This document shows, in pieces, positions 35,395-43,226 of a stretch of 64,000 bases of DNA. Below the pieces are notes generated by a model. It was not told the DNA's origin, made no database searches, and saw only the letters and a program-made list of their open reading frames with translations. This DNA comes from Ancylobacter defluvii (lineage in GTDB: Bacteria; Pseudomonadota; Alphaproteobacteria; Rhizobiales; Xanthobacteraceae): the NCBI RefSeq assembly GCF_018390605.1, contig NZ_JAHBGD010000024.1, positions 620,001-684,000 of the forward strand, given 5' to 3'. The position numbers and the translations under genes were made by a program. Numbering within the stretch: the first letter of the stretch is position 1; each line of letters starts with the position of its first letter.

Positions 35395-36155
35395 GGCGTG
35401 TCCCCGCCCTCCGCCGCCCCGGCGGCCGCCTCGGCGAAGCGACGATAGGCGGCGACCACCGCCTCCGGCGCGCCGTCCATCCGCACCCGGCCCTCATGCA
35501 GCCAGACCACCCGGTCGTAGCCGGAAAAGGCGTCGAGCTCGTGCGCGACCAGGATCACCTGCTGCGGCAGCGAGGCGATCATCGCCTCCAGCCGCCGGCG
35601 GGTGGTGAGATCGAGGCTGGAGAACGGTTCGTCGAGCACCAGCACCGCCGGCTGCATCACCAGCACGGCAATGATGCACAACAACTGCTTCTCGCCCTCG
35701 GAGAGCGCGTGCACCGGCCGCTCCGCCCAATGCGCGCGGCCATGGCGGGCGAGCACCGCCTTGGCCTCCTCGCGCGCCGCGCGCCGCGGGCGCCCGGCCT
35801 GTTCGAGGCTGAAGCCGATCTCCTCGGCCACGGTGGGGAAGATGATCTGGTGATCGGGGTTCTGGAAGATGAAGCCGACCTTGCGCGGCAGCTCGGCGGC
35901 GTGTTCGCGCGTGTCGAGGCCGTGCACCTCCACCCGGCCCTCGTCGGGCATCAGCAGGCCGTTAAGCAGGCGGGCCAGCGAGCTCTTGCCGGAGCCGTTG
36001 GCGCCGATCAGCCCGATGCGCCGCTCGGCAAGCGCGAGGGTGACGTCGGACAGCACCGGCCGGCCGCCACGGTTGAGCGTGACCTTGTCGAGGCGGATCG
36101 CCGGCGCCCCGGCCGCAGCCGCGTCGACGGCAACCGGCAGCTCGACGTGTCTCAC
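35391..36155 (-). CDS. bioM: ECF biotin transporter ATPase
   Basis: A 254-residue ABC ATPase. Walker A is IGLIGANGSGKSSLARLLNG, the Q-loop FIFQNPDHQIIFPTV, the signature HALSEGEKQLLCIIAVL, Walker B AVLVLDEPFSSLDLTTRRR, and the H-loop His lies in VILVAHELDAFSGYDRV. The NPDHQIIFPTV Q-loop is typical of ECF/cobalt-type ATPases. It overlaps the aldo/keto reductase stop and the bioN start by four bases each, so the genes are tightly coupled. Confidence 0.93.
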   Translation of the reverse strand: MRHVELPVAVDAAAAGAPAIRLDKVTLNRGGRPVLSDVTLALAERRIGLIGANGSGKSSLARLLNGLLMPDEGRVEVHGLDTREHAAELPRKVGFIFQNPDHQIIFPTVAEEIGFSLEQAGRPRRAAREEAKAVLARHGRAHWAERPVHALSEGEKQLLCIIAVLVMQPAVLVLDEPFSSLDLTTRRRLEAMIASLPQQVILVAHELDAFSGYDRVVWLHEGRVRMDGAPEAVVAAYRRFAEAAAGAAEGGDTP

Positions 36156-36985
36156 AACATTTCCAGCGAGCGCCTGCGGCTCGGCGGCGGGAAGGCGGCG
36201 TCGAGCGCGGCGAGGTCGTCGGCATCGAGCTTGATGTCGCGGGCAGCGGCGTTCTCGCGCATGTGCTCGGGGCGCGACGCCTTGGGGATGACGATGTTGC
36301 CGGGATCGCGCAGTGCCCAGGCGAGCGCGACCTGGAACGGCTTCGCCCCATGCTTGGCGGCGATCCCGGCGAGCGCCCCGGCGGTCTTGATGCGGCCCTG
36401 CTCGATCGGGCTATAGGCCATCACCGGCATCTCGTGCTGCTGCAACCACGGCAGCAGGTCCCATTCCGGACCGCGGCGGGTGAGGTTGTAGAGCACCTGG
36501 TTGGTGACGCAGCCCTCGCCGCCCGGCGTCTCATAGAGCTCGTTCATGTCGTCGGTATCGAAGTTCGACACCCCCCAATGGCGGATCTTGCCCTGGCTCT
36601 TCAGGTGCTCGAAGCCGATGATGGTCTCGGCCAGCGGCACGCCCCCGCGCCAGTGCAGCAGATAGAGATCGAGCCGGTCGGTGTTCAGCCGCTTGAGGCT
36701 GCGTTCGCAGGCGGCGATCACGCCGGCGCGGCTGGCATTGTGCGGATAGACCTTCGAGACCAGGAACACCTTGTCACGCAGCCCGGCCAGCGCCTCGCCG
36801 AGGAAGCTCTCGCAGGCGCCTTCGCCGTACATCTCGGCAGTGTCGACCAGCTTCATGCCGAGCTCGACGCCGAGGCGCACCGATTCAGTCTCGTCTTTGC
36901 GGGCCGCCGGGCGCTCGCCCATCATCCAGGTGCCGATGCCGAGCGCGGGGACCTTCTCGCCGTCGGGAAGCTGAACCGTCTTCAT
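36152..36985 (-). CDS. Aldo/keto reductase (2,5-diketogluconate reductase type), first in the bio operon
   Basis: A 277-residue NADPH-dependent reductase. MKTVQLPDGEKVPALGIGTW leads into MKLVDTAEMYGEG (catalytic Asp and Tyr), KVFLVSKVYPHNAS (Lys) and DLYLLHWRGG (His). VIPKASRPEHMRENAAA is the phosphate-binding loop. The ATG at 36985 has an AAGGAAAG ribosome site; an 82-residue longer frame begins far upstream without one. The stop overlaps the bioM start by four bases. A role in biotin metabolism (for example a sulfoxide or aldehyde reduction) is only suggested by position. It is divergent from nadQ, 114 bp away. Confidence 0.88.
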   Translation of the reverse strand: MKTVQLPDGEKVPALGIGTWMMGERPAARKDETESVRLGVELGMKLVDTAEMYGEGACESFLGEALAGLRDKVFLVSKVYPHNASRAGVIAACERSLKRLNTDRLDLYLLHWRGGVPLAETIIGFEHLKSQGKIRHWGVSNFDTDDMNELYETPGGEGCVTNQVLYNLTRRGPEWDLLPWLQQHEMPVMAYSPIEQGRIKTAGALAGIAAKHGAKPFQVALAWALRDPGNIVIPKASRPEHMRENAAARDIKLDADDLAALDAAFPPPSRRRSLEML

Positions 36986-37099
36986 CGCGACTTTCCTTAC
37001 CTTTGCCTCACCTTTTGCGTCCGGACCGGCATGCCATCGCCGCCGCCGACGCGCAAGCATGCTATTCATAGCGGCGCCGTCGGTTTCTTTCGGAGTCCC

Positions 37100-38155
37100 A
37101 TGTCCAGCGCGCCGTCCCAGAGCCTTGCCCCGCCGCCCGCCGCCGAGCAGGACAACGAGCTCGGCATCGAGCTGAGCGCGGTGATCTTCGCGGTCACCGG
37201 CGACGACCCCAAGGTACTCGCCATCCGCCACGGCGAAGCGCGCGACAGCGAGGGCGAGGGGCGCGAAGGCGAGTCACGCGACAAGCAGGGGCGCGAGGGG
37301 CTGCCTTCCGGCCCGCTGGAGCGCGGCCATCGCACGCTGGAGATCGGCCTGCGCTCCTGGGTGGAACGGCAGACCTTGCAGCATCTCGGCCATGTCGAGC
37401 AACTCTACACCTTCGGCGACCGCGCGCGCGGCGAGGACGGGCGACGCTCGCTGTCCCTCGCCTATCTCGCCCTGGTACGCGAGGCGCGCCCGGCCGGCGA
37501 CGCCGACGCCTCCTGGCAGAGCTGGTACCGCTATTTCCCTTGGGAGGACTGGCGCGGCGGGCGGCCGGCGGTGCTCGACGTGCTGCTGCACGGGCTGCGC
37601 GCCTGGGCGGCGGCGGCCGAACGGCGCCTCGCCGACATCCGGGCCGACCGCATCACCCTGTGCTTCGGCGGCCCGCAGGAGGCCGGCTGGAACGAGGAAC
37701 GGGTTCTGGAGCGCTACGAGCTGCTCTATGAGGCCGGGCTGGTGCAAGAGTCGCTGCGCGAAAACGGGGCGCTGCGCGGGCGCGGCGCCGAACGCGGCAC
37801 CCACGCCGCCCCGCCCGCCGCCGGCAGCGAGATGACGGTGGATCACCGGCGCATGCTGGCGCTGGCCATCGCCCGGCTGCGCGGCAAGATCAAATACCGC
37901 CCGGTGGTGTTCGAGCTGATGCCGCCGAGCTTCACCCTGCTGCAATTGCAGCGCACGGTGGAGGCATTGTCGGGCGTGCGGCTGCACAAGGGCAATTTCC
38001 GCCGGCTGATCGAACAGCAGCGCCTGGTCGAGGAGACCGGCGAGGCCACCTCCGAGACCGGAGGCCGGCCGGCGCGGCTGGTGCGCTTCCGCCGCGAAGT
38101 GCTGCTGGAGCGCCCGGCACCGGGCGTGCGCCTGCCGAGCGGCGTGCGGCGCTGA
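37100..38155 (+). CDS. nadQ: NUDIX-related NAD-biosynthesis regulator (NadQ type)
   Basis: A 351-residue protein with an N-terminal degenerate NUDIX-like domain (about 22-165: ELSAVIFAVTGDDPKVLAIR, GLRSWVERQTLQHLGHVEQL, then YTFGDRARGEDGRR) and a C-terminal winged helix (about 255-320: IKYRPVVFELMPPSFTLLQL and GNFRRLIEQQRLVEETGE). This is the arrangement of NrtR and of the alphaproteobacterial NadQ regulators. The catalytic NUDIX box is not recognisable, so it likely senses a nucleotide rather than hydrolysing it. CGGAG precedes the ATG at 37100. nadABC begins 2.3 kb downstream with two palindromic sites suited to such a regulator. Naming it NadQ rests on memory of that family plus context. 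Confidence 0.8.
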   Translation: MSSAPSQSLAPPPAAEQDNELGIELSAVIFAVTGDDPKVLAIRHGEARDSEGEGREGESRDKQGREGLPSGPLERGHRTLEIGLRSWVERQTLQHLGHVEQLYTFGDRARGEDGRRSLSLAYLALVREARPAGDADASWQSWYRYFPWEDWRGGRPAVLDVLLHGLRAWAAAAERRLADIRADRITLCFGGPQEAGWNEERVLERYELLYEAGLVQESLRENGALRGRGAERGTHAAPPAAGSEMTVDHRRMLALAIARLRGKIKYRPVVFELMPPSFTLLQLQRTVEALSGVRLHKGNFRRLIEQQRLVEETGEATSETGGRPARLVRFRREVLLERPAPGVRLPSGVRR

Positions 38156-38255
38156 CGCGCGGTTCCGTCGCGGGAATGTAGCGCGGCAGCTTCTTCTCTC
38201 TTCCCAATGGGAGCGCGCCGGGGTGGCGAGGCTTCGACGATTCCCAATGTTGCCT

Positions 38256-38303
38256 CCCCTCACCGACCCGCTTCGCGGGCCATCTCTCCCCGACGGGGAG
38301 AGG
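38256..38303. repeat. Palindromic GGGGAGAGG repeat (inverted copy of 30475-30522)
   Basis: CCCCTCACCGACCCGCTTCGCGGGCC then TCTCCCCGACGGGGAGAGG. It is the reverse complement of the element at 30475-30522, with two internal hairpins (ACCCGCTTCGCGGG, CTCCCCGACGGGGAG). It lies between the convergent nadQ and acetyltransferase genes, where it could serve as a bidirectional transcript end. Confidence 0.75.
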
Positions 38304-38327
38304 AAAACGAAGAGGCCGGCTCCACCG

Positions 38328-38372
38328 CTATCATCCCGGACGACCATAAGGCCGATCCGGGATCGCGTGGAC
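38328..38372. repeat. ATCCCGG...CCGGGAT-type repeat
   Basis: TATCATCCCGGACGACCATAAGGCCGATCCGGGATCGCGTGGA contains the inverted arms ATCCCGGA and TCCGGGAT. It is related to the elements at 21025-21122 and 50959-51014, which share the GTCATSCCGG start and CGTGGA motif. Confidence 0.6.
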
Positions 38373-38449
38373 GTGCGGGGGCCTCAGCGCAACCTCGGCT
38401 CTCTGCTATGGCTGCGGCCGAGATGACGGCATTTGGAGGGAGCCAGCGT

Positions 38450-38878
38450 TCAGTCGCGCCCGTCGAGCCATTTCGACATGACGGTGCGCGGCGCCACCTC
38501 GAAGCCGAGATGCTGGTAGAAGCCGACCACCCTTGTATTGGTCTCGCGCACCAGCAACTGCACCTTCACGATGCCGCGCATGCGCAGCCAATGCTCCGCC
38601 GCCTCGACCATGAGCCGGCCGATGCCCTCGCCCTGCCGCGAGGGCGCGGCGGCAAGATAATAGAGCCAGCCGCGATGACCGTCATGGCCGACCATGACGG
38701 TGCCGGCCACCGCCCCGTCCGCTGCCCGCGCCACCAGCACATCCGAGGCCGCGCCGGCGCGGGCGAAGCGGAAATCCGTCGCCGGGTCATTATAGGGCAC
38801 GGTGAGGCCGCAGGCCTGCCACAGCGCCACCACCCCGGCCTCGTCCGTTTCCTGCGCCGCCTCGATGGTGACACTCAC
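38450..38878 (-). CDS. GNAT-family N-acetyltransferase
   Basis: A 142-residue enzyme transferring an acetyl group from acetyl-CoA. The acetyl-CoA loop is APSRQGEGIGRLMVEAAEHW (Q-x-x-G-x-G), preceded by the central strand GWLYYLAAAP and followed by VQLLVRETNTRVVGFYQHLG, the typical C-terminal Tyr region. It resembles the YpeA/RimI-like group. The substrate is unknown. It is followed on the same strand 79 bp upstream by the glycosyltransferase gene; no functional link to the NAD genes on either side is apparent. Confidence 0.87.
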   Translation of the reverse strand: MSVTIEAAQETDEAGVVALWQACGLTVPYNDPATDFRFARAGAASDVLVARAADGAVAGTVMVGHDGHRGWLYYLAAAPSRQGEGIGRLMVEAAEHWLRMRGIVKVQLLVRETNTRVVGFYQHLGFEVAPRTVMSKWLDGRD

Positions 38879-38957
38879 CCGCCGCTACTCCCGTCTTTCC
38901 GCACCGTCCGGCACCGGCCGCACAGGCGGACGCGGGCATCTGCTCGCCGGCACCCGA

Positions 38958-40175
38958 TCACGAGCGCCCGCGCAGCCGCCGCCACCGTTTCCGCCACCAC
39001 GCCCGAAAGCCGATCTTCGCCAGCCGCGCCTCGATGGCGTCGAGGCGGCGCTCCAGCTGGACCTGCCCCTCCGCCTGCTGCGCGATGGCGGGGCCGAGGG
39101 CCTCGACACGCGCGGCGAGCGCCGACTGGGCTTCGGCGATTTCCCGCAACGCCGTCATGACCGAGCCGTCGGGCGGGACGGTTCCGAGCCTGCCGGCCAG
39201 CGCCGCCTGTCCCTCGGCCATCTCCTGCAACCGGGCCAGGGTCGGCGCCGCCGCCTCGATGGCGTCCAGCCGGCGCGACACCATTTCGCGGTAGTCGGCA
39301 ATGACGTGCAGCAGGGTCATGATCGACCCGCCGGCGCCGGGATCCGCATTGAGATGCGTGCGCAGCAGCGCATTGCGGTAGAGCACGTTGTAGCGCGCGT
39401 GCAACCGGCGGCCGGCCTCGACCGAATTACCGTAGGAGCCGGTCGCCTCAGGCCGCAGGTGATAATAGGCCAGCGGCTGATCGAGAGTGCCGATATCGCC
39501 CACCGCGAAGACGCGCAGATTGTAGTCCCAGTCGCCTATCACCGGCAGCGTGTCGTTATAGAGGCCGATCTGCCGCACCACCGCCATGCGGATGACGAAG
39601 GCGATGGGACAGAAGACGTTCCGCGACAGCAGCTGGATGCCGTCGAGATCGGGCTGCCAGTCGTGCCAGGGCTCGCGGCTCAGCTCGACCACCCGGTCCG
39701 GCTCCAGCCGCTCATAGACGCGGATCATGCGGGTGAGGACGGCGGCGTAACTGCGGTTTTCCTCGCGCTGGAGGAAGCCGACCGTCTCCTTGAGGAAATC
39801 CGGGTGCCAGGCATCGTCGTCATCATGCACGACCATGAAATCGCCGGTGGCATGGGTCTGGGCCTGCGCCATCACCAGCGCACGGTTGGAGGCCGCCTCC
39901 ATGCCGAGGCTGACCGGATTGTGGATCACGGTGAGCCGTCCGGCGAAGGCCTCGCGATGCGGCGCCAGCGTCGCCTCCACCGCCTCGGCATCGCCGCCGT
40001 CATTGACGAGATAGAGATGCCAGTCGGCGTGGCTCTGGCCGAGCACGCTCGAAAGCGCCCGCCCGAGCAGCAGATTGCGGTTGCGGGTGCGGGTGATGAC
40101 CGCCACCCGGTTCCCCGCCGGCGCGGCCGACATCCAGTCGCTCCGCGACGGAAAAGGCGGTGTGAAGCTAGGCAT
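38958..40175 (-). CDS. Family 2 glycosyltransferase with C-terminal coiled coil
   Basis: A 405-residue protein. The GT-A domain (about 20-260) starts NRVAVITRTRNRNLLLGRAL, has the nucleotide/metal motif FMVVHDDDDAWHPDF, and a late PVIGDWDYNLRVFAVGDIG acceptor-side segment (W-D-Y near the expected catalytic Asp). From about residue 300 a helical heptad-rich tail follows (SRRLDAIEAAAPTLARLQEM and QVQLERRLDAIEARLAKIGF), ending in a very basic WWRKRWRRLRGRS. The tail may mediate self-association or membrane contact. Acceptor and donor are unknown; it may act in polysaccharide or glycan synthesis. Confidence 0.85.
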   Translation of the reverse strand: MPSFTPPFPSRSDWMSAAPAGNRVAVITRTRNRNLLLGRALSSVLGQSHADWHLYLVNDGGDAEAVEATLAPHREAFAGRLTVIHNPVSLGMEAASNRALVMAQAQTHATGDFMVVHDDDDAWHPDFLKETVGFLQREENRSYAAVLTRMIRVYERLEPDRVVELSREPWHDWQPDLDGIQLLSRNVFCPIAFVIRMAVVRQIGLYNDTLPVIGDWDYNLRVFAVGDIGTLDQPLAYYHLRPEATGSYGNSVEAGRRLHARYNVLYRNALLRTHLNADPGAGGSIMTLLHVIADYREMVSRRLDAIEAAAPTLARLQEMAEGQAALAGRLGTVPPDGSVMTALREIAEAQSALAARVEALGPAIAQQAEGQVQLERRLDAIEARLAKIGFRAWWRKRWRRLRGRS

Positions 40176-40340
40176 GCGTGGTTCCCCGGAGCTCCCCTGC
40201 CCCGTTCCTAGAGCCTGCCGCGCGCCGGCAAGTCAAGCCTGCGCCTGAGGTTTTGCGGGTGGCCGCCGCAGCCGCCGGGCGAACCCGAATGAATTGTCGC
40301 GACGATAGGGAAGTTCCATCGTCCGATCTGTGACGAAGTG

Positions 40341-40373
40341 TTGACAGCGACTTATACTCAGTCCTAGCATAAG
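40341..40373 (+). promoter_or_regulatory. nadA promoter P1 with NadQ-type operator 1
   Basis: TTGACA at 40341-40346 is a consensus -35 box, and TAGCAT at 40365-40370 a plausible -10 at 18-bp spacing. Overlapping the -10 is TTATACTC-AGTCC-TAGCATAA (40352-40372), an imperfect palindrome almost identical to that at 40425-40445. A repressor bound here would block RNA polymerase. Confidence 0.7.
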
Positions 40374-40391
40374 CCAGCTTAGGAATGGATG

Positions 40392-40416
40392 CCGGGCCTT
40401 TGGCCCGGTTCTTCTT
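40392..40416 (+). terminator. Intrinsic terminator in the nadA leader
   Basis: CCGGGCC (40392-40398), a TTT loop and GGCCCGG (40402-40408) form a perfect 7-bp GC stem followed by TTCTTCTT. It lies downstream of P1/operator 1 and upstream of operator 2 and the nadA start. It would either end a short P1 transcript (attenuation) or insulate a second promoter. Confidence 0.7.
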
Positions 40417-40446
40417 GACCCTAATTATACTCAATCCGAGCATAAG
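40415..40446 (+). promoter_or_regulatory. Second nadA promoter-like module with NadQ-type operator 2
   Basis: TTGACC at 40415-40420 followed by TTATACTC-AATCC-GAGCATAA (40425-40445); the arms are complementary at 7 of 8 positions. It repeats the layout of operator 1, 73 bp downstream, and ends 11 bp before the nadA ATG. The near-identity of the two 21-bp sites is strong evidence for a specific regulator, most likely the NadQ-type protein encoded at 37100. Confidence 0.75.
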
Positions 40447-40456
40447 GGAGGTCGCG

Positions 40457-41518
40457 ATGCTCGACGCCGCTATCGCCGCCCGTGAGGAAGCCGCCATCGC
40501 CCCCCCCGATCTGCCGCGCCGCGACAGCGGGACGGCAGGACTGCCGCTGCCGGATCTCTATGCGCGGGTCGCCCGCCACATCACCCCGGCGGAATGGCCG
40601 CTCCATGCCCGCGAGGTCGAGGCGATCCAGCGGCTGAAGCGCGAGCGCAACGCGGTGATCCTCGGCCACAATTACCAGGCGCCGGAGATCTTCAACACCG
40701 TGGCCGACATCGTCGGCGACAGTCTGGCGCTCGCCCGCGAGGCGGTGAATGTCGAGGCCGACGTCATCGTCATGGCCGGCGTGCATTTCATGGCCGAGAC
40801 GGCGAAGCTGCTCAACCCTTCCAAGACCGTGCTGATGCCGGACATGGGCGCGGGATGCTCGCTGGCGGATTCCATCACCGGCGCCGACATCCGCCTGCTG
40901 CGGCAGCATTATCCCGGCGTGCCGGTGGTCACCTACGTCAACACCTCCGCCGAGGTGAAGGCCGAGAGCGACTATTGCTGCACCTCCGGCAACGCGGTGA
41001 AGGTGGTGCGCCACGTCGCCAAGGAATGGGGCGTCAACCGCATCCTGATGCTGCCGGACGAGTATCTCGCCCAGAACGTGCAGAAGCAGGTGCCGGAGAT
41101 CGAGCTGATCGCCTGGAAGGGCCATTGCGAGGTGCATGAGCGCTTCACGCCGCAGGACATACGCGACCTGCGCGACAACCATCCCGGCGTGGTGGTGCTG
41201 GCGCATCCCGAATGCCCGCCGGAGGTGGTGGCGGAGGCCGACTATGCCGGCTCCACCGCCGACATGGCCAATTATGTCGGCAGCCACAAGCCGGGCCGGG
41301 TGGTGCTGATCACCGAATGCTCGATGGCCGACAATGTCGCGGTGAACCATCCCGACATCGAGTTCGTGCGGCCGTGCAACCTGTGCCCGCACATGCGCCG
41401 CATCACCTTAGCCAACATCCGCCGGGCGCTGGAAACCATGCAGGGCGCGGTGGAGATCGACCCGGCGCTGGCCGAGCGCGCCCGCGCCGCGGTCGAGCGC
41501 ATGATCGCCATCCGCTAA
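40457..41518 (+). CDS. nadA: Quinolinate synthase
   Basis: A 353-residue [4Fe-4S] enzyme condensing iminoaspartate with dihydroxyacetone phosphate to quinolinate, the second step of de novo NAD synthesis. Motifs are NAVILGHNYQAPEIFNTVAD, LMPDMGAGCSLADSI, DYCCTSGNAVKVV, AHPECPPEVV and CNLCPHMRRITLANI; the Cys in GCS, CPP and NLC are the expected cluster ligands. The ATG at 40457 has GGGAGG upstream. An in-frame ATG at 40385 would add 24 residues read through the terminator stem and operator, and is not favoured. It leads the nadABC operon. Confidence 0.96.
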   Translation: MLDAAIAAREEAAIAPPDLPRRDSGTAGLPLPDLYARVARHITPAEWPLHAREVEAIQRLKRERNAVILGHNYQAPEIFNTVADIVGDSLALAREAVNVEADVIVMAGVHFMAETAKLLNPSKTVLMPDMGAGCSLADSITGADIRLLRQHYPGVPVVTYVNTSAEVKAESDYCCTSGNAVKVVRHVAKEWGVNRILMLPDEYLAQNVQKQVPEIELIAWKGHCEVHERFTPQDIRDLRDNHPGVVVLAHPECPPEVVAEADYAGSTADMANYVGSHKPGRVVLITECSMADNVAVNHPDIEFVRPCNLCPHMRRITLANIRRALETMQGAVEIDPALAERARAAVERMIAIR

Positions 41519-41555
41519 CCGCTCGCCCCGGGCGAGCCGCATCAGGACCAACGTC

Positions 41556-43115
41556 ATGACGCATACCGACCGGGCGCGGACCGATGGCGCCATCGTCATC
41601 GGCGGCGGCATTGCCGGGCTGGCCACCGCCCTGCACCTCGCCGCCGGACGGCTGCCGGTGACGCTGCTGGTCGCCGGGCCGCTCGGGGCGGGAGCGGCGA
41701 CCTTCTGGGCGCAGGGCGGCATCGCCGCCGCGCTCGGCGCCGACGACCGGCCGGACCTGCACGCCATCGACACGCTGACCGCCGGCGCCGGGCTCGCAGA
41801 GCCCGAGGCGGCGCGGCGCGTCGCCGGCGCGGCGCCGGCGGCGATCGACTGGCTGGTCTCGATCGGCGCGCCGTTCGACCGCGCGGCCGGCGGCGCCCTG
41901 GCACTGGGGCTGGAGGCAGCGCATTCGCGCCGGCGCATCGTCCATGCCGAGGGCGACGGCACCGGCCGGGTGGTGTTGCAGACGCTGATCGCCGCCGTCC
42001 GCGCCAACCCTCTGGTGACCCTGCTGGAAGGCACAAGCGCCACCGCGCTGCTCACCGACGCGCAAGGCGGCATCGCCGGCGTCGCGGTGCGGGACATGGA
42101 AGGCCATGCCGCCGAGCTGACCGGCCGGGCGGTGGTGCTGGCCACCGGCGGGCTCGGCGCGCTCTACGCCTCCACCACCAATCCGCTCGGCGCCACCGGC
42201 TCCGGGCTGGCATTGGCGGCTCGCGCCGGCGCGGTGATGCGCGACATGGAGTTCGTGCAGTTCCATCCCACCGCCATCGCCTGTGGCGCCGACCCGATGC
42301 CGCTCGCCACCGAAGCGCTGCGCGGCGAAGGCGCCCGCCTGTTCAACGATCGCGGCGACCGCTTCATGGCCGATATTCCCGGCGCCGAGCTCGCGCCGCG
42401 CGACGTGGTGGCCCGCGCCATCTTCGCCGAACTGGCAGCCGGCCGCCGCGTGGTGCTGGACGCGCGGCTGAAGCATGTCGAGCGCCGTTTCCCCGGCGTG
42501 GTGGCGCTGTGCCGCGCCAATGGGCTCGATCCGCTGCGCGACCCGATCCCGGTGCGGCCGGCGGCGCATTACCACATGGGCGGCGTCGAGGTGGATGCCA
42601 CCGGCCGCAGCGGCCTCCCCGGCCTGTGGGCGTGCGGCGAGGTCGCCTCCACCGGCCTGCACGGCGCCAACCGGCTGGCGAGCAACTCGCTGCTGGAAGC
42701 GCTTGCCTATGCCGGCTGGATCGCCGCCGATATCGCCGCCGCCATTCCCGCCGGCACGCCGCCGCCGGCCGCGGTACCGGCGCTCCCCGCCCCGCCCGCC
42801 CCGGCGCTGCGGCAGCTGATGGACCGGCAGGTCGGCGTGGTACGCGACAAGGCCGGCCTCGCCGAGGCGGTCGCCACGCTCGCCGGTGCCGGCGACGAGG
42901 ACGCGACGCGGGTGGCGCTCATGGTCGCCAGCGCCGCGCTGGCCCGCAGCGAAAGCCGCGGCGGGCATTTCCGCGCCGACCATCCGCATCCGGCCACCCC
43001 GACATGGCACAGCCGCCTGACGCTCGGCCAGGTGGCCGAACCGGGGACCGAACCGGAGCCCGACCGTGTGCGGCGCGCGGCGATGACTGACGATGCCGAG
43101 CGGCAGGTTGCCTGA
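41556..43115 (+). CDS. nadB: L-aspartate oxidase
   Basis: A 519-residue flavoprotein oxidising L-aspartate to iminoaspartate for NadA. The FAD loop is AIVIGGGIAGLATALHLAAG; ATFWAQGGIAAALG, VVLATGGLGALYASTTNPLG, EFVQFHPTAIA and LRGEGARLFNDRGDRFM are flavin and active-site segments, and HMGGVEVDATGRSGLPGLWA with GANRLASNSLLEALAYAG complete the family signature. The gene lies 37 bp after nadA. The C-terminal helical domain is slightly short but all catalytic segments are present. Confidence 0.95.
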   Translation: MTHTDRARTDGAIVIGGGIAGLATALHLAAGRLPVTLLVAGPLGAGAATFWAQGGIAAALGADDRPDLHAIDTLTAGAGLAEPEAARRVAGAAPAAIDWLVSIGAPFDRAAGGALALGLEAAHSRRRIVHAEGDGTGRVVLQTLIAAVRANPLVTLLEGTSATALLTDAQGGIAGVAVRDMEGHAAELTGRAVVLATGGLGALYASTTNPLGATGSGLALAARAGAVMRDMEFVQFHPTAIACGADPMPLATEALRGEGARLFNDRGDRFMADIPGAELAPRDVVARAIFAELAAGRRVVLDARLKHVERRFPGVVALCRANGLDPLRDPIPVRPAAHYHMGGVEVDATGRSGLPGLWACGEVASTGLHGANRLASNSLLEALAYAGWIAADIAAAIPAGTPPPAAVPALPAPPAPALRQLMDRQVGVVRDKAGLAEAVATLAGAGDEDATRVALMVASAALARSESRGGHFRADHPHPATPTWHSRLTLGQVAEPGTEPEPDRVRRAAMTDDAERQVA

Positions 43116-43226
43116 GAACCACCGCCCTAAGCGGCATTGCCCGACGCCGACCGCCCGGGGCGGCCGCCCGACAAGCACGCCGCCCGACGAGACCCGCCTG
43201 ATCCCTTCCTGCCTCGAGACCGTGCC

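Noticed and set aside
40385-40456. In-frame 24-codon N-terminal extension of nadA
   Set aside because: Its ATG lies inside the leader before the terminator stem, and the ATG at 40457 has a better ribosome site and matches the family start.
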